In this document: piece after piece, positions 33,870 through 44,646 of the stretch
Numbering within the stretch: the stretch's first letter is position 1
Layout of the letters: the number at the start of each line of letters is the position of its first letter
DNA from: Reticulascus tulasneorum
Lineage: Eukaryota > Ascomycota > Sordariomycetes > Glomerellales > Reticulascaceae
Direction: 5' to 3'
Length of the DNA stretch: 64,000 nt
NCBI GenBank assembly: GCA_001557505.1
Contig: LSAX01000002.1
Span: forward strand, 2,046,001 to 2,110,000
The notes under the pieces: model-generated
Seen by the model: the letters and a program-made list of their open reading frames with translations, nothing else
The model's database searches: none
Told to the model about the DNA's origin: nothing
Translations under genes and position numbers: made by a program

Positions 33870-35524
33870 ATGTGGTCTCTAAATTATAGCAGCCTTCTAG
33901 GGCTCGCTTCCAACTTTGCTGGGCCTTACTCTTCATACTTTGGCCTTCGGCGTCCATTGGTTTGCGAGACCAGCGCCGCTTTGGCATCCATTACGCTTCC
34001 AGGCGCCGTCATCCTTTCTCTGACCAGTGAAGTCACTGACATCTCATCATCATCCCCAGCTCTCAATGCGTCCTCTACTGAATCAGGTGACACTAAACTC
34101 GTCTGCCAGATCACCATCCAGTACACCCATCCGGGCTGGAATGATACTATCAACACTTGGGTTTGGGCCCCGCTTCACGACTGGAATGGCCGATTTATGG
34201 GAGTAGGCGGGGGTGGCTGGGTGGCCGGCTCCCTATCAAACCTCGCCTCACCTGTGGCTCTCGGCTACTCTGCCGCGTCGACAGACGGCGGCCATGGTGC
34301 GCAAGCCACCGTATCTTCATGGGGTTTGACCGACGGGGGTAATATCAACTGGCCACTGCTGCAAGATTTCGCTTCCGTGGCCATCGATGAGGTCGCCACG
34401 TTGGGTAAGGCTGTTACCGAGGCCTTCTATGGTTCGCCTATCAAATACAGTTACTGGAACGGGTGCTCCACCGGAGGGCGACAAGGCCACATGCTCGCCC
34501 AGCGGTATCCAACTCAGTTCGACGGCATATTGGCGGGGGCCCCGGCATTCAATTGGGCCAAGTTCGTCCTTGCGGAGTACTGGCCACAACTCGTCATGAC
34601 ACTGCTCGGTGAGTTTGCATTTTCTGTGGAGGTCACAATGTAGTGGCTGACCCGCGTCTCACAGACTACTATCCACCCGCTTGCGAACTCCAGGCTCTCA
34701 CAGCAGCGGCGATCGCTGCGTGCGATGAGATGGATGGGCTTGCAGATGGCATCATCTCCATGCCGGGTCTTTGCCATTTCGACCCAATGACAGCGGTCGG
34801 TCAGACGGTAGACTGTGTCGACCCCAGCGGAACCATCACAATATCCGAGAAAGGTGCTCGGGTCGCCTCGGCAGCGTGGGTTGGACCAACCAGCGAGAGT
34901 GGCGCGTTCGTGTGGTATGGCTTGAACTTCGACGCAGACATCACGCAGCTCGCCGGGACGGAGTGTGTCTCACTCAAGAGCTGCCGCCCGAGGCCCTTCC
35001 CTGTCTCCGTGGATTGGTTAAGGGTCTTCTTAGTTAGGAACCCATCTTTCGACTTCTCGTCCTTGACCAAGACAGAATACAACCGTCTCGTCCGGCTTTC
35101 GGTCAACCAATTTAGGTCGATTATAGCTACCGATGACCCGGATCTGACAGATTTCAAAGCCACCGGAGCCAAGATGATTGCGTGGCACGGCATGAAGGAC
35201 GAGCTGATTCCCGTGAACGGTACCTACGACTACTACCAGCGAGTGCTCGACCTCGACGCGGACGCTCCGGATTACTACCGATTCTTTCCCGCCCCGGGAG
35301 CTGGCCACTGCCACCCAAGTTCAGGATGGTATCCAGTCGATGCATTGAACAGCTTGGTCAACTGGGTAGAGAATGGCGAGGTTCCCGATACTTTGTATGC
35401 CCTGTCTTCTCCTACCGAAAGTGCTTCTGGCCCCGTCAGAACCGCCTACCTCTGCGCATATCCAAAGATCTTCACTTACACTGGCGGAGACCCGACACAG
35501 CCCTCGTCATATACATGTAAATAG
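33870..35524 (+). CDS. Tannase / feruloyl esterase family protein
   Basis: Exons 33870-34608 and 34665-35524 (56-bp intron), 532 residues, the usual family length. It hydrolyses ester bonds of galloyl or hydroxycinnamoyl groups in plant polyphenols and cell walls. The catalytic Ser lies in GCSTGGRQG (about residue 200), the Asp in HGMKDELIPV and the His in GAGHCHP. The adjacent Cys residues (GCS and HC) fit the CS-D-HC motif, in which a disulphide joins the Ser and His neighbours. The mature-like start CETSAALASITLPG matches the family, but the 32 residues before it are not a good signal peptide; a missed upstream exon or a different start is possible. No nearby in-frame ATG gives a better one. 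It is next to the epoxide hydrolase/regulator pair. Confidence 0.87.
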
Positions 35525-36175
35525 TCTAGGACTTCTGCGCCAGGTTAAACTTTATTTTGTTATAGTGGGAACTTGGAATCAAGCCTATTGCGGCTGGTCT
35601 ATCTCTTCCAAATTGGAAAATGCGAGCTGTGCATGCATCGTGGCGGCTCTCCTAGGCCGTCTATTAGAATTCGTTGTACATAATATTGAATTTCACAGAC
35701 GCTGTTGTAGAATATGGAAGGGACATATAGGAATCTGAAGAAGTGTTGAAGCAAGAGGTAGAGCATTGAAGAAATAAGATGATACAAGACTGAGACAGAT
35801 AGACATTTGTGACCCAAGTCGGCCGCACTAGGTGGCTATCCCTTCCTTGAGTTGTGAAATGGTCGCAACATTCCAATATTCCGTACTCTTACTAGATAAT
35901 GAGCGTGAAACCGACGTGTTTCGGGCATGCTCATGATCACTGATGGCCGGGTCAAGGCTTTCAGTGCCCCCACTCATCACTTTAAACCCAGCTGCCACGT
36001 TCTATCGCGTCAAAACCCGCCCCTAACCTGTGTAAGTCTCACAATACTGCTATACGTATGGAAGGAAACCCATCGTAGATTTTGAGCGTGTCTTTTTCTT
36101 GTTTTATAGAAGTACAAGAACTATCCAGAGAGTTCGTGCGGCCACTTCATTCACCATTGCTCTTCCGCGGCAACT
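35525..36175. other. Intergenic between convergent tannase and epoxide hydrolase
   Basis: 651 bp of 3' flanking sequence of two convergent genes. Nothing recognised. Confidence 0.5.
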
Positions 36176-37569
36176 TTATGTAGATTTGAAAAGTTCATGG
36201 ACGTCCCCTACAAATTCCTCGACATCTTCCAATAACGCCTCTGGTTGTTCCATGCCAGCGAAGTGTCCACCCTATAACTCCGAATTAGCGAGCAAGCCCT
36301 TTATCAGGTTACACAAAATGGAGACACTACTTGCCATATCATGAGCCCGGAAGAATGCCAAGTTAGGGTATAGCTCTTTCGCCCATGCATGGGGTAGTAT
36401 AGCAAGGTCATGTGAGAATTGAGAATACCCCATTGGCTTCTCCTTTGATATCGGTATCGGATTCCCTGCCAGGGTATCCTTTACAAGCGCTGCGTGATAC
36501 AAACTGCGAGGGAATGTATCGGTGAACCAGTAGAGGCTGATCGTAGCTAAGATTGTATCGAGGGGAAACGGCTGTCGCTGGTCAACCCATTCAAGAAGCT
36601 TCTCTCCGATCCTAAACAACCGTTAGCTGATCGTCAAACTAGTTTGGCAGGTCGATAGATTGATTACCAAGCTAACAAAGCGAGTGGGTTAGATGACACC
36701 ACCAGCCCGATGGTGGCAGGTCGGGTACCATGTTCGAGTGCGTAAGCGAGGCCAGTTTTTAGCCAGGCGGCGGACCTTTCCAAAGCCTCCAGCTCTTCGG
36801 GAGATGCACTATCAGCGGGAGGGATCGTCTCTCCCGCGTTTAGCGTGAGCATATTCACTGTCATCCATTAGCTAGCTGCCGCCACCAGTCCTGGTCCTGA
36901 CTTGGACTAGTACGTACCGTGGAAGGCTTTGCATTCTTTGAATTGAACGGCCAAGATCCGTGTCAGAAAACTTCCGAGATCGCCTCCCTGCGCGATATAT
37001 CCTTCGCCGAAACCGAGGTCCATCATTAACTGGTGCATTATGCGTGCAGCTCGGTCCAAAGTCATCTCCACATTCTCGCTAGGGCGGCCGGACAGTCCGT
37101 AGTCGGGCAAGGACGGCACAATGATGTGGTACGGTAGCGTCTCGGGCGTATACTTGTCGGCTAATAACTGCATCATGGGCAGGAACTCGAGAAACGAGCC
37201 CGGAAACCCATGCAAGAAGATGATGGGTATAGCATCCGGCCTTGCAGAGAAAAGAGCGGCAAAGTGCAGCTCGATTCGCCCACATTCCGGGTCCTCGACG
37301 GCCATCTTGAAGTTGGGAAAGCTGTTAATGCGTTCCTCATGGCTGCGCCAGTCGAACGTATTGAGCCAGGCCTCCTTGGCCATACTCAGCCACTCACGAG
37401 ACACTCCAAAACGAAGATCGTTGTGTTCGTTCCACCATGTTGCCGGCCCGATCCTAGAGATTCTCAAAAGTTCTCGAAACTCAAACAGTTCTTTTTCCGA
37501 GACGTGTAGTTCGAAGGCCTCAGGCTTCCCTGGGATATCCTTAGGGATAGAGTTAAAATGACTTCCCAT
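36176..37569 (-). CDS. Epoxide hydrolase (microsomal-type alpha/beta hydrolase)
   Basis: Four exons: 37569-36918, 36857-36668, 36611-36335 and 36271-36176, 404 residues. It opens epoxides to vicinal diols. The EHN-like N-terminal domain includes FELHVSEKELFEFRELL and ATWWNEHNDLRFGVSREWL; the oxyanion-hole motif is FLHGFPGSFLEF; the nucleophile Asp is in AQGGDLGSF; the general-base His is in GGHFAGMEQPE. No signal peptide or obvious membrane anchor. The start at 37569 gives MGSHFNSIPKDIPGKPEAF; an in-frame ATG 153 bases upstream would add an unlikely extension. The third intron has a GC donor (GCAAGT), the only join that keeps GGHFAGME in frame. Divergent from the Zn2Cys6 regulator, with which it probably shares control. 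Substrate unknown; catabolism of plant-derived or aromatic epoxides is inference. Confidence 0.9.
36272..36334 (-). other. GC-AG intron in the epoxide hydrolase gene
   Basis: 63 bp, donor GCAAGT, acceptor TATAG. The only nearby GT donor would shift the frame and lose the catalytic His motif. Confidence 0.75.
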
Positions 37570-37761
37570 CGTAATTATCTTATCTGGCTGTAGATGAGGT
37601 GATAGGATGGAAGATGGAGGGAATGGACGCTCTTTTCGTTCCATCTCCGTCTGGAATAGCCAGCATTTTATATTCGAGCTCTTCAAAGTGCAAGAGGATT
37701 CATCTGTCCCGCCAAGAGGCATTCGTCCGCCTGCCGGCTGATCACTTACAGATCAGATATG

Positions 37762-37845
37762 GGTGGACAAAGCGGCACCCCACTTAGCTGACCAAAGACG
37801 TAAGTTCGGTATAAGTTCGGCGCTCCTCCTCAGTTTTTGTCCACC
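37762..37845. repeat. Inverted repeat GGTGGACAAA / TTTGTCCACC
   Basis: Perfect 10-bp arms at 37762-37771 and 37836-37845 with a 64-bp loop. It could be a short MITE-like remnant or a regulatory hairpin. The right arm is part of a longer segment repeated at 11679. Confidence 0.55.
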
Positions 37846-37851
37846 GAACTT
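37802..37851. promoter_or_regulatory. AAGTTCGG triplet, candidate Zn2Cys6 operator
   Basis: AAGTTCGG occurs at 37802-37809 and 37813-37820 in direct orientation and as CCGAACTT at 37844-37851. Zn2Cys6 proteins bind CGG-type half sites, often paired as direct, inverted or everted repeats. Three copies of an 8-mer in 50 bp is far beyond chance. Confidence 0.55.
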
Positions 37852-38073
37852 CCGGTCGAAATGTTACTTCGTGTTACGTACCCATGACAACATCTATTTC
37901 TCTGCAAACTCCTAAACGTCGTCCACCACGCCGGTACTAGGCATTCCATCAAGCCCGCGACGCTGCTACATACGTGCACGTTTCGTCCGTAATATTTGTG
38001 CTTCACGGCACGCTACACGGCCTTCGTTTCCAGACTGTATCCTGTATTGCCACCGCATCCAAAACGTGCTGGC

Positions 38074-40583
38074 ATGGACCCCAATTCTACTCCAGATGCC
38101 GAGCTGTCTCCCAAGTCCCCTGCTGCCAGGGTCCATTCAGCGGATGGCGCGCACAGAGCGAAGCGAAGAAAGGTTCGTAAGGGAACCCGGAGCTGCTGGG
38201 AGTGCAGGCGGCGAAAGATGAAGTGCATTTTTGGTTCACCCACCGACCACATCTGTGTCAGCTGTCAACGACGTGGCGCTAAATGCGTTAGCCAAGATCT
38301 TCCCGAGGAAGTTTCCGAGTCGCTAGACAGGAGCCTCCAGATGGGCGACCGACTCATGAAACTTGAAGCGCTAGTTGAGCATCTGCTCACCAAAATTCCA
38401 GATTGTTCGGACCCCCTCAGTGGACTTACAACAGGACATGACGATAGAATCCCTTGCCACGGCACTCTCACTCCCGTTTCCATTAGGCATGAGTCTTCAA
38501 AGTTCCTTGCTTCTTATAAGTCTTCCGTAGTAAGTCTTCGATAAATCCACAAATAAATTATTACTAATAATCTTTTAAGGAGGATGAGGCGGCCGAATAC
38601 GAGCTTCTCAACGGCTCCACAGAGCTTGAAACTTTCAGGTCCGATACGAGCCAGCTTTTAGGACAAGCCAAGTACGAGAGACTGTCTCGCACTCTTTACG
38701 AATACTTGCCTTCACCAGAGGATACCGAGAGGATCATCAAAACACGCGTTGGTATATCTACCCGATTCTACCAGATGTTGACGGTTCCATATGCCGATCT
38801 CGACCGATGTGAGCCCAAGTCTTCAGAGAGCCTGTTCGAGAGGCCTGGACCGAATGCCCACCCCGTTCTAATAGCGAGGCACATGCTCCAAATCGCTACT
38901 TTCCTACAACATCTCCATCCTGATTATCACCAAGAGATGAGCGGACTGTCCGGACGACCCCGCGAGATGATGAAGCGGTTAGCCGACGCAGCCATCGGTT
39001 TTGTCACGACGAATGACGACCTCGTTGGCAGCATCGAGGGGTTGGAGTGCATTATGATGGAGAGTTTCTACCAGGTAAACTGCGGTAATTTGCGAAAAGG
39101 CTTGATCGCGATACGGAGAGCCATGATCATTGCACAATTAATGGGCTGCCACCGACCACAAAGCCGGGCACAGTGCAAGGTGATCGACCCGGAGACGAGA
39201 GTTTACCCGCAGTTCTTGTGGTTCCGACTCGTGTTCAATGAGCGTCAGCTCTGCCTCATGCTGGGACTTCCACAGGGCACACTCGACTATAGCATGGCTT
39301 CCGAAGCAGCCCTCGCAAGCGATACACCCATGGGATGTCTTGAACGCATACACTGCGCGATTTCATCACGCATCCTGGAGCGCAACCAATCCAATCCGAG
39401 CTCCAACGAATTTGCCCTGACGCAGGAAATGGATAGAGAGCTACAGGAAGCGGCCAAGGGCTTGCCGGCCAAATGGTGGCTGGCTCCGAACCTGGCCGCT
39501 GTCGCACGCCAGCCGGAGATGTTGTTTTGGGAAATGCGACGACTGTTCCACCAGATATACCACTACAACCTGCTAAACCAACTCCACCTGCCCTATATGC
39601 TCCGCTCCTCGTCGTCGACTGTACGCAAGAATGACCATTCACGGATGACGTGCGTCAACGCCGCTCGTGAGGTGCTCTCACGCTTCATCGTGTACCAGAG
39701 CTTCAACCGGGGCGCCTTCTGCTGCAGGATCATCGACTTCTTCTCCCTGATGGCGGCCATGACCCTGTTGCTCGCCCACCTCGACGGGCACCGGCGCCGA
39801 GCTGCCTCCCTCGCCCGCTCCCAGCAGCAGGGGCCGCGGACGACGGAGGCAGAGGACGGGCTTGGGCACCAGCACCCCGCGGACCGCGCCATGGTGGAGC
39901 GGGCGCAGGAGGGCATGGAGGAGGTGGGCCGGGTGAACGTCGACGCACTGAGCGTGAAGAGCGCCGACGTTTTGCGGCGGCTATTGGCCATCGAGGCCGA
40001 CGCCGCTGAGGGCTACACGCACTGTGCCGAAGAGAGCGTGGGCGTGCAGGCGTCAGGCGCCGTACGTCTCTATATTCCTTACTTCGGCACCATCAACATC
40101 GCGCGCGAGGGCGTCGTCTCCCTGGAGGATCCTAAACCGCAGTCAGGCGTATTAGACACCAGTCAAAATAAAACTGAAGCCGCCCGCAGATCAGGTGGGG
40201 CTGGCGCTAATGGCACCCACAGGCAATCTGCCCTTTGCTCTTCCAGTTTTGATGGACCTAGTGGCACTTCCCAGGTTGAGACCACAACACTGGCCAACAC
40301 GGGACACAGCGGCACTAAAATGGTTCCGTCTGAGGCAGAGCCTCGCACCAGGAACTCCTGGAACCAGTCGGCTATTCTTGGGGATGACCACATGGCCGAG
40401 CAGGGTGCACTACAGTCCCGGAGGAACGTGTCTGAGGCACTGCTGCAGGAAGATGAATATCCGTCCCTAGCTGCTGATGCCGATGAGTGGGCGTTCCAGG
40501 GTGTCGACCAGGCGTTTTTTGACAGCTTGATGAGGGGGATTACAGATGATGGGAGTGACGACACGGAGTGGCAGGTGCTCTAA
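38074..40583 (+). CDS. Zn2Cys6 fungal-specific transcription factor
   Basis: Exons 38074-38529 and 38580-40583 (50-bp intron), 819 residues. The binuclear cluster lies near residues 48-75 with spacing C-x2-C-x6-C, nine residues, C-x2-C-x6-C: RSCWECRRRKMKC then HICVSCQRRGAKC. It is preceded by a basic stretch (HRAKRRKVRKGTR) and followed by a short heptad-like segment for dimerisation. The middle-homology region (Fungal_trans type) spans about 250-560, with LQIATFLQHLHPDYHQ and ESFYQVNCGNLRKGLIAIRR as typical stretches. The C-terminal 150 residues are disordered and end in an acidic, aromatic segment (DDGSDDTEW), a plausible activation domain. Nuclear; divergent from the epoxide hydrolase, so likely its pathway-specific regulator (inference). 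Confidence 0.92.
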
Positions 40584-41710
40584 TATTATGCGAACCGGCA
40601 CAGAGGGCCCCGAGGCGCAGAAAGCCATTCTAGCAGACGGGCCTACGGCGTTCTCATCGGACCAGGAGAAGTAAAAACGGGCACGGAGCCTCGAGGTCTG
40701 CCACAAACGGTCACACCTCATGAAGAATGCGAAGTCGGCCATGCAAACAAGGAGGTGCTCCTGGCTATTCTAGGCAGCGGGAACGGCGGTCTCCGAGCAA
40801 TCCTGCCCACTATTAGGCAAGGGATATATGGCCGCTCCCTCGTCATCAATACCGACCAGCTGGAGAGCCTGCCAATTGTTGGAGGCGGATGGCAAGTACA
40901 TCGACCACATATAATTACATATAGTCTGTGCGGTTTAAAAGAATAACAACTTCAGCAGGCCGTCACCGTCACCTTGACCGCCGACCTGAAGGACGCTAAG
41001 GAGGTATATATCAGAACGATAGACGCAAGACAGCGAGGGGAAAGCGACTCTGCGCAAACTCAATGACTCCAGCAACGTCTGATAGCGTCCTGGTCGAAAA
41101 TAGACCGGAAGAGGGATGTATTCGGGGATGGTACCAGACTGCTGGGTGGTATTGCATGTAACGCCAACATCTAGGCTTATTTATTGCGCACCAGCCAACA
41201 TTCAAAGCTAGATATCATAAATATGCCATAGCATGTATTGATATGATCCGATCCCAAATCCTGGATCTCCTGGCCCAGGAATCGGGTTATTATGCCGCAT
41301 GCTTAATGGCCAAGCGAAACCTATTGGTTGATCATGATTAATGACGCTGTTTTGCTGCGTAGTCAATATCTTTTTCATTCGAATTAGGCTCATGTGCAGC
41401 AGATACTAAAGCTAAATCATGATTACCCGGAAGCACTCATCAGTCACACTGGTCATTGCCGCATTTGAACACAACTCTGTGATGTCATTAATCTATATAG
41501 ATTACCCCAATATAAAACCATCACCTGTGAAAACGATATCAAAAAATCCTTCAGGTATATGAGTGAGGGCGGAACTGGGCAATTTTGGCTTTTCTCCGTG
41601 GCTATCAACCTACCCCCATACCTAGTCGATCCATCAAACTAGCGAAGATCAATTATCAACTCAAACACAATTTGTGCTTTCTCGAACTCTATACCTCGTC
41701 CACAGCAATT
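40584..41710. other. Intergenic before the small secreted protein gene
   Basis: 1.1 kb. GC-rich 3' flank of the regulator at first, then increasingly AT-rich DNA with a TATA box at 41511. No other gene supported. Confidence 0.5.
41511..41517 (+). promoter_or_regulatory. TATA box of the small secreted protein gene
   Basis: TATAAAA 194 bp before the start codon at 41711; fits an inducible secreted-protein promoter. Confidence 0.45.
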
Positions 41711-41926
41711 ATGAAGTTTCTGATCACCCTCATGGCGTTCGCCCTCACAAGCGCCGCGGCGCCAACAGAGCCGTACGCTGCTCCATGTGGTCGCTCGATT
41801 CCCTCAGGACGCTGCACGACCGAAGCGACGTGCTACAAGAAGGGTGGCTTTTACGTTGGGAGAGACTGCCCGTTTTATGATGTTTCGGACATTGGATGCT
41901 GCTACGATATCCCAGAGAAGCAGTAG
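41711..41926 (+). CDS. Small secreted cysteine-rich protein
   Basis: 71 residues, single exon. A signal peptide (MKFLITLMAFALTSAAA) precedes a short mature chain with six cysteines arranged C-x8-C-x5-C-x11-C-x9-CC, enough for three disulphides. This is the profile of fungal effector-like or antimicrobial mini-proteins, but I do not recognise a named family and assign no activity. The open frame extends upstream to 41585; the inner ATG at 41711 is chosen because it alone gives a signal peptide. AT-rich flanks and isolation from other genes fit an accessory locus. Confidence 0.75.
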   Translation: MKFLITLMAFALTSAAAPTEPYAAPCGRSIPSGRCTTEATCYKKGGFYVGRDCPFYDVSDIGCCYDIPEKQ

Positions 41927-42419
41927 GGGGTTAATTAAATGGGGTTGGATTCAGGGGAATCAATTTTGGCGATCGTTTTCTGGAAGCAAACATATTTGCT
42001 ACTTGAGTCACTCACCAAGCGTGCTGCACAAAATACACGATACTCTAATAATTTGTTTCTATTTTATTTTACTACTTTGGGGACTCTCAGATGGGATATT
42101 CGGGTTACTATAAGGTTTCTCTTTGAATAGGAGCTCAAGAAATTTGAGGATTTGTTCCTCATCGTTTTGAGTCTTCCCATCCCTGACTCTCTATGCACCT
42201 TTTAAGTGTCTGTGGATGGCTGTGATTGATCTCCAACCGTGGATTGGGGAGCCTTGAGGATTGCAAGGATGGAAACTGTGCCGTCTACGTTAATCGTGTT
42301 GTATACAAAACAGAGCCGCTGCTCTTTAAAGAGAATAAATGCCTGCTACCTACAACTCATCAAGTTATTAATAAGATGTCGCTTTGGGCTAAGTCATTTA
42401 CCTCTTCTACAGGACCTGT
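41927..42419. other. AT-rich intergenic
   Basis: 493 bp of AT-rich sequence between the small secreted protein gene and the 3' end of the F-box-like gene. Nothing recognised. Confidence 0.5.
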
Positions 42420-43855
42420 TTATGTTAAGTCTGCTCTCGGATCGTCACCTCCCCAATAATCATCCCACTGCCGCTCTAATACCTCTCTACCTCCGGATTC
42501 TACCAGCGTGGCCTCGTCCCAAAAAATATAACCCCAGCGCCGCATCTCGTCTGAGAGATACAACCCGTATAAGTTGCTGTATGTATTTCTCCAAATCACC
42601 GTCCAGGCAAACGGGGGAGCATCTGGCTCATGGTCCCCGCAGAAGGGGAATGAGACCTGTCGCTCCTGCATTTGGTCCCGGGCAGACGGATGTTGCTGGC
42701 GCCTTATTGCTTGCTGAGTTTCGCCGAGAATACCCTCTATCGCGTTAAACGGAATGTAGGATGTAGCAATGTGCTGTTGCATGATAGAGACAAGATCTTC
42801 ATGGCTTTGGTTTCCGAATAGGACTGTGTGGAGAACGGGGAGACCGCATAGAGTTGTTCCTTCTAATAATCTATCACGGCCTATTCTATACGTCAGATGT
42901 CTACGGCGCAGGAAAGTCCACATTTTAGTCAGTGAAGGATATCAAACTTACCTGTGCCATCTAGTTCAAACGCCCCATCTGGGGTAGGCGGTCGTCCCTG
43001 TGTCTTGAATCTAGGGTTGTCTGGATGCAAGTCGGAGCTGATGTTGTCAAAAATCTTACCATATATGATTTGCGCAAATTGATAGAACGAAAAGAGCTCT
43101 TCGATCTCCCATGGCTCGAATATATCAAGAAAGACCAGCAAGGGTACTTGTCTAGATGCTCCAGCCGTTTTCTTGACAGTGCCCCATAAGTGGCAGAGCA
43201 GTTGGAAGCGATATATAGCCCGTGTCAAACGAGTCGCCTCTGAACGACTAGGTAAAACTTGCTGCCGAGCGCGGTGGGGTTCTTTCCCTGCCTCCGTCGC
43301 GAGATTCTGCAATAGCCACTGGGCGTAATATTCCACAATAGGCTTCACAAAGAGAAAATAGAATGCAACCATCCCCACAGCTTCATCATGCATGGGTTCG
43401 TCGGTTCGCGGAAGAGGTCGTAGCGAAATTTGCTCCGCATATAGCTTCAGGAATCCAGGTATGTCCTGCTCTGCATTGGTCCATTGGTCCATGCAGCAGT
43501 AAACGGCCTTGGCGTCAACAATTGCACTGCCTATTGTCTCTCCCAGGCTTGTGCAAAGGAGATATCTGCTGTCGTGAAGATACTGACGGTGAAAAGTTGG
43601 AGACGCGTGGATGAGTGCCTTCAAACAAGGCAGGTCAAGAGTGGACAGGAGTTGCCGTCGAATCTCGGGCGGGAGGCTCTCCAACCTGGTCTGAGACTCT
43701 GTTCCCTCAGCGCAGGGAACTCCCTCCATGGGCTCAGCTCCATTTTCGGCCACGAGGAGCGTAGAAGGTCTATCTTTAACTATTGGATCTAAGGTATTTC
43801 CTGGACCTTGTTTGACCCTGATAGCGGCTTTCAGTCTCAAAAGCAGCCTTTTCAT
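42420..43855 (-). CDS. F-box-like protein, uncharacterised
   Basis: Exons 43855-42952 and 42880-42420 (71-bp intron; the second of two possible acceptors is the one in frame), 454 residues. Near residue 55 an F-box-like helix bundle reads LESLPPEIRRQLLSTLDLPC followed by LKALIHASPTFHRQYL, a very common opening in fungal accessory proteins. The remainder is helical and contains Trp/Tyr-rich segments (MRRWGYIFWDE) and an acidic C-terminus, with no catalytic motif. F-box proteins usually dock Skp1 for ubiquitin ligase assembly; for this branch that role is inferred, not shown. Cytosolic or nuclear, no signal or membrane segment. Confidence 0.78.
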
Positions 43856-44646
43856 CTTGTTGTCCGCGTGTTGTGCCAGGGTGAAATCGTCGTACCAGGC
43901 CTATCGTAAACATCCAAACCCCTTTCTTTTAGTGCATATATTGGAGGGTAGGAGCCAAAAGAACTGTAAACTGAATGCACCTTGGCGCCGCACAGTTTCT
44001 CACATGGCTCCTAGACTTCGAAGGATTCAAGCGAATCTCGCCCCAATTTCTCGGCCGAACTGATTTGGGATGGGGTCGCGGGGGAAAGCAAGGAATATAC
44101 GCGCCGTGGCCAATGGGGTTATCTCATCAAGGGAAGACCCCACATGGATACCATGCAACCCCCACTCCGCAGGATAAGCTCACGTGAATCCGTCGAACTC
44201 TAGACTCACCAGGCCCTATACGAAATGTACGAAGTTTAACGTTCCAGAGAAGGTGTCTTGCGGTTGAGATATACGGAGGATCAATAGCGCGACAGAAACT
44301 CCAATCAAAACCGGCCTGGCGGCTTACATATCGGTTCGCGTAGAATCCGCCTACTTCAATAGCGCGGTCCAGACCAAGGTACCCAATGGAACACCTGTAG
44401 GGCTGAGTCGTCGCTGAATTTGGCTTCGCAACTCGGCGACTTGCCTGACCACATGATAAACAAAAACGGCGAGAATGACACCAGGTTGTAAGATTGCTCA
44501 AGGTTTCGCAGAGACGAGGCAGATCTGTACTATATAAGGTAGTTGCACCGGACCCCCTTCGCAATGGCCGGCAGCTGGGCCACCAGCTTGTCCAGTGTAA
44601 AGCTGATAATATTGAGCTTGGGTTCGTATATCTTTTACCAACAATT
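43856..44646. other. Divergent upstream region of F-box-like and SGNH genes
   Basis: 791 bp. Contains a TATA box for the + strand gene at 44531-44538. No other gene supported. Confidence 0.45.
44531..44538 (+). promoter_or_regulatory. TATA box of the SGNH/FG-GAP gene
   Basis: TATATAAG 116 bp upstream of the ATG at 44647. Confidence 0.45.

Larger units (their letters stand above)
37570..38073. promoter_or_regulatory. Divergent promoter: epoxide hydrolase / Zn2Cys6 regulator
   Basis: 504 bp between the two start codons. Near its middle are three AAGTTCGG octamers and a 10-bp inverted repeat (listed separately). Joint control of both genes by the adjacent regulator is inference. Confidence 0.55.
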
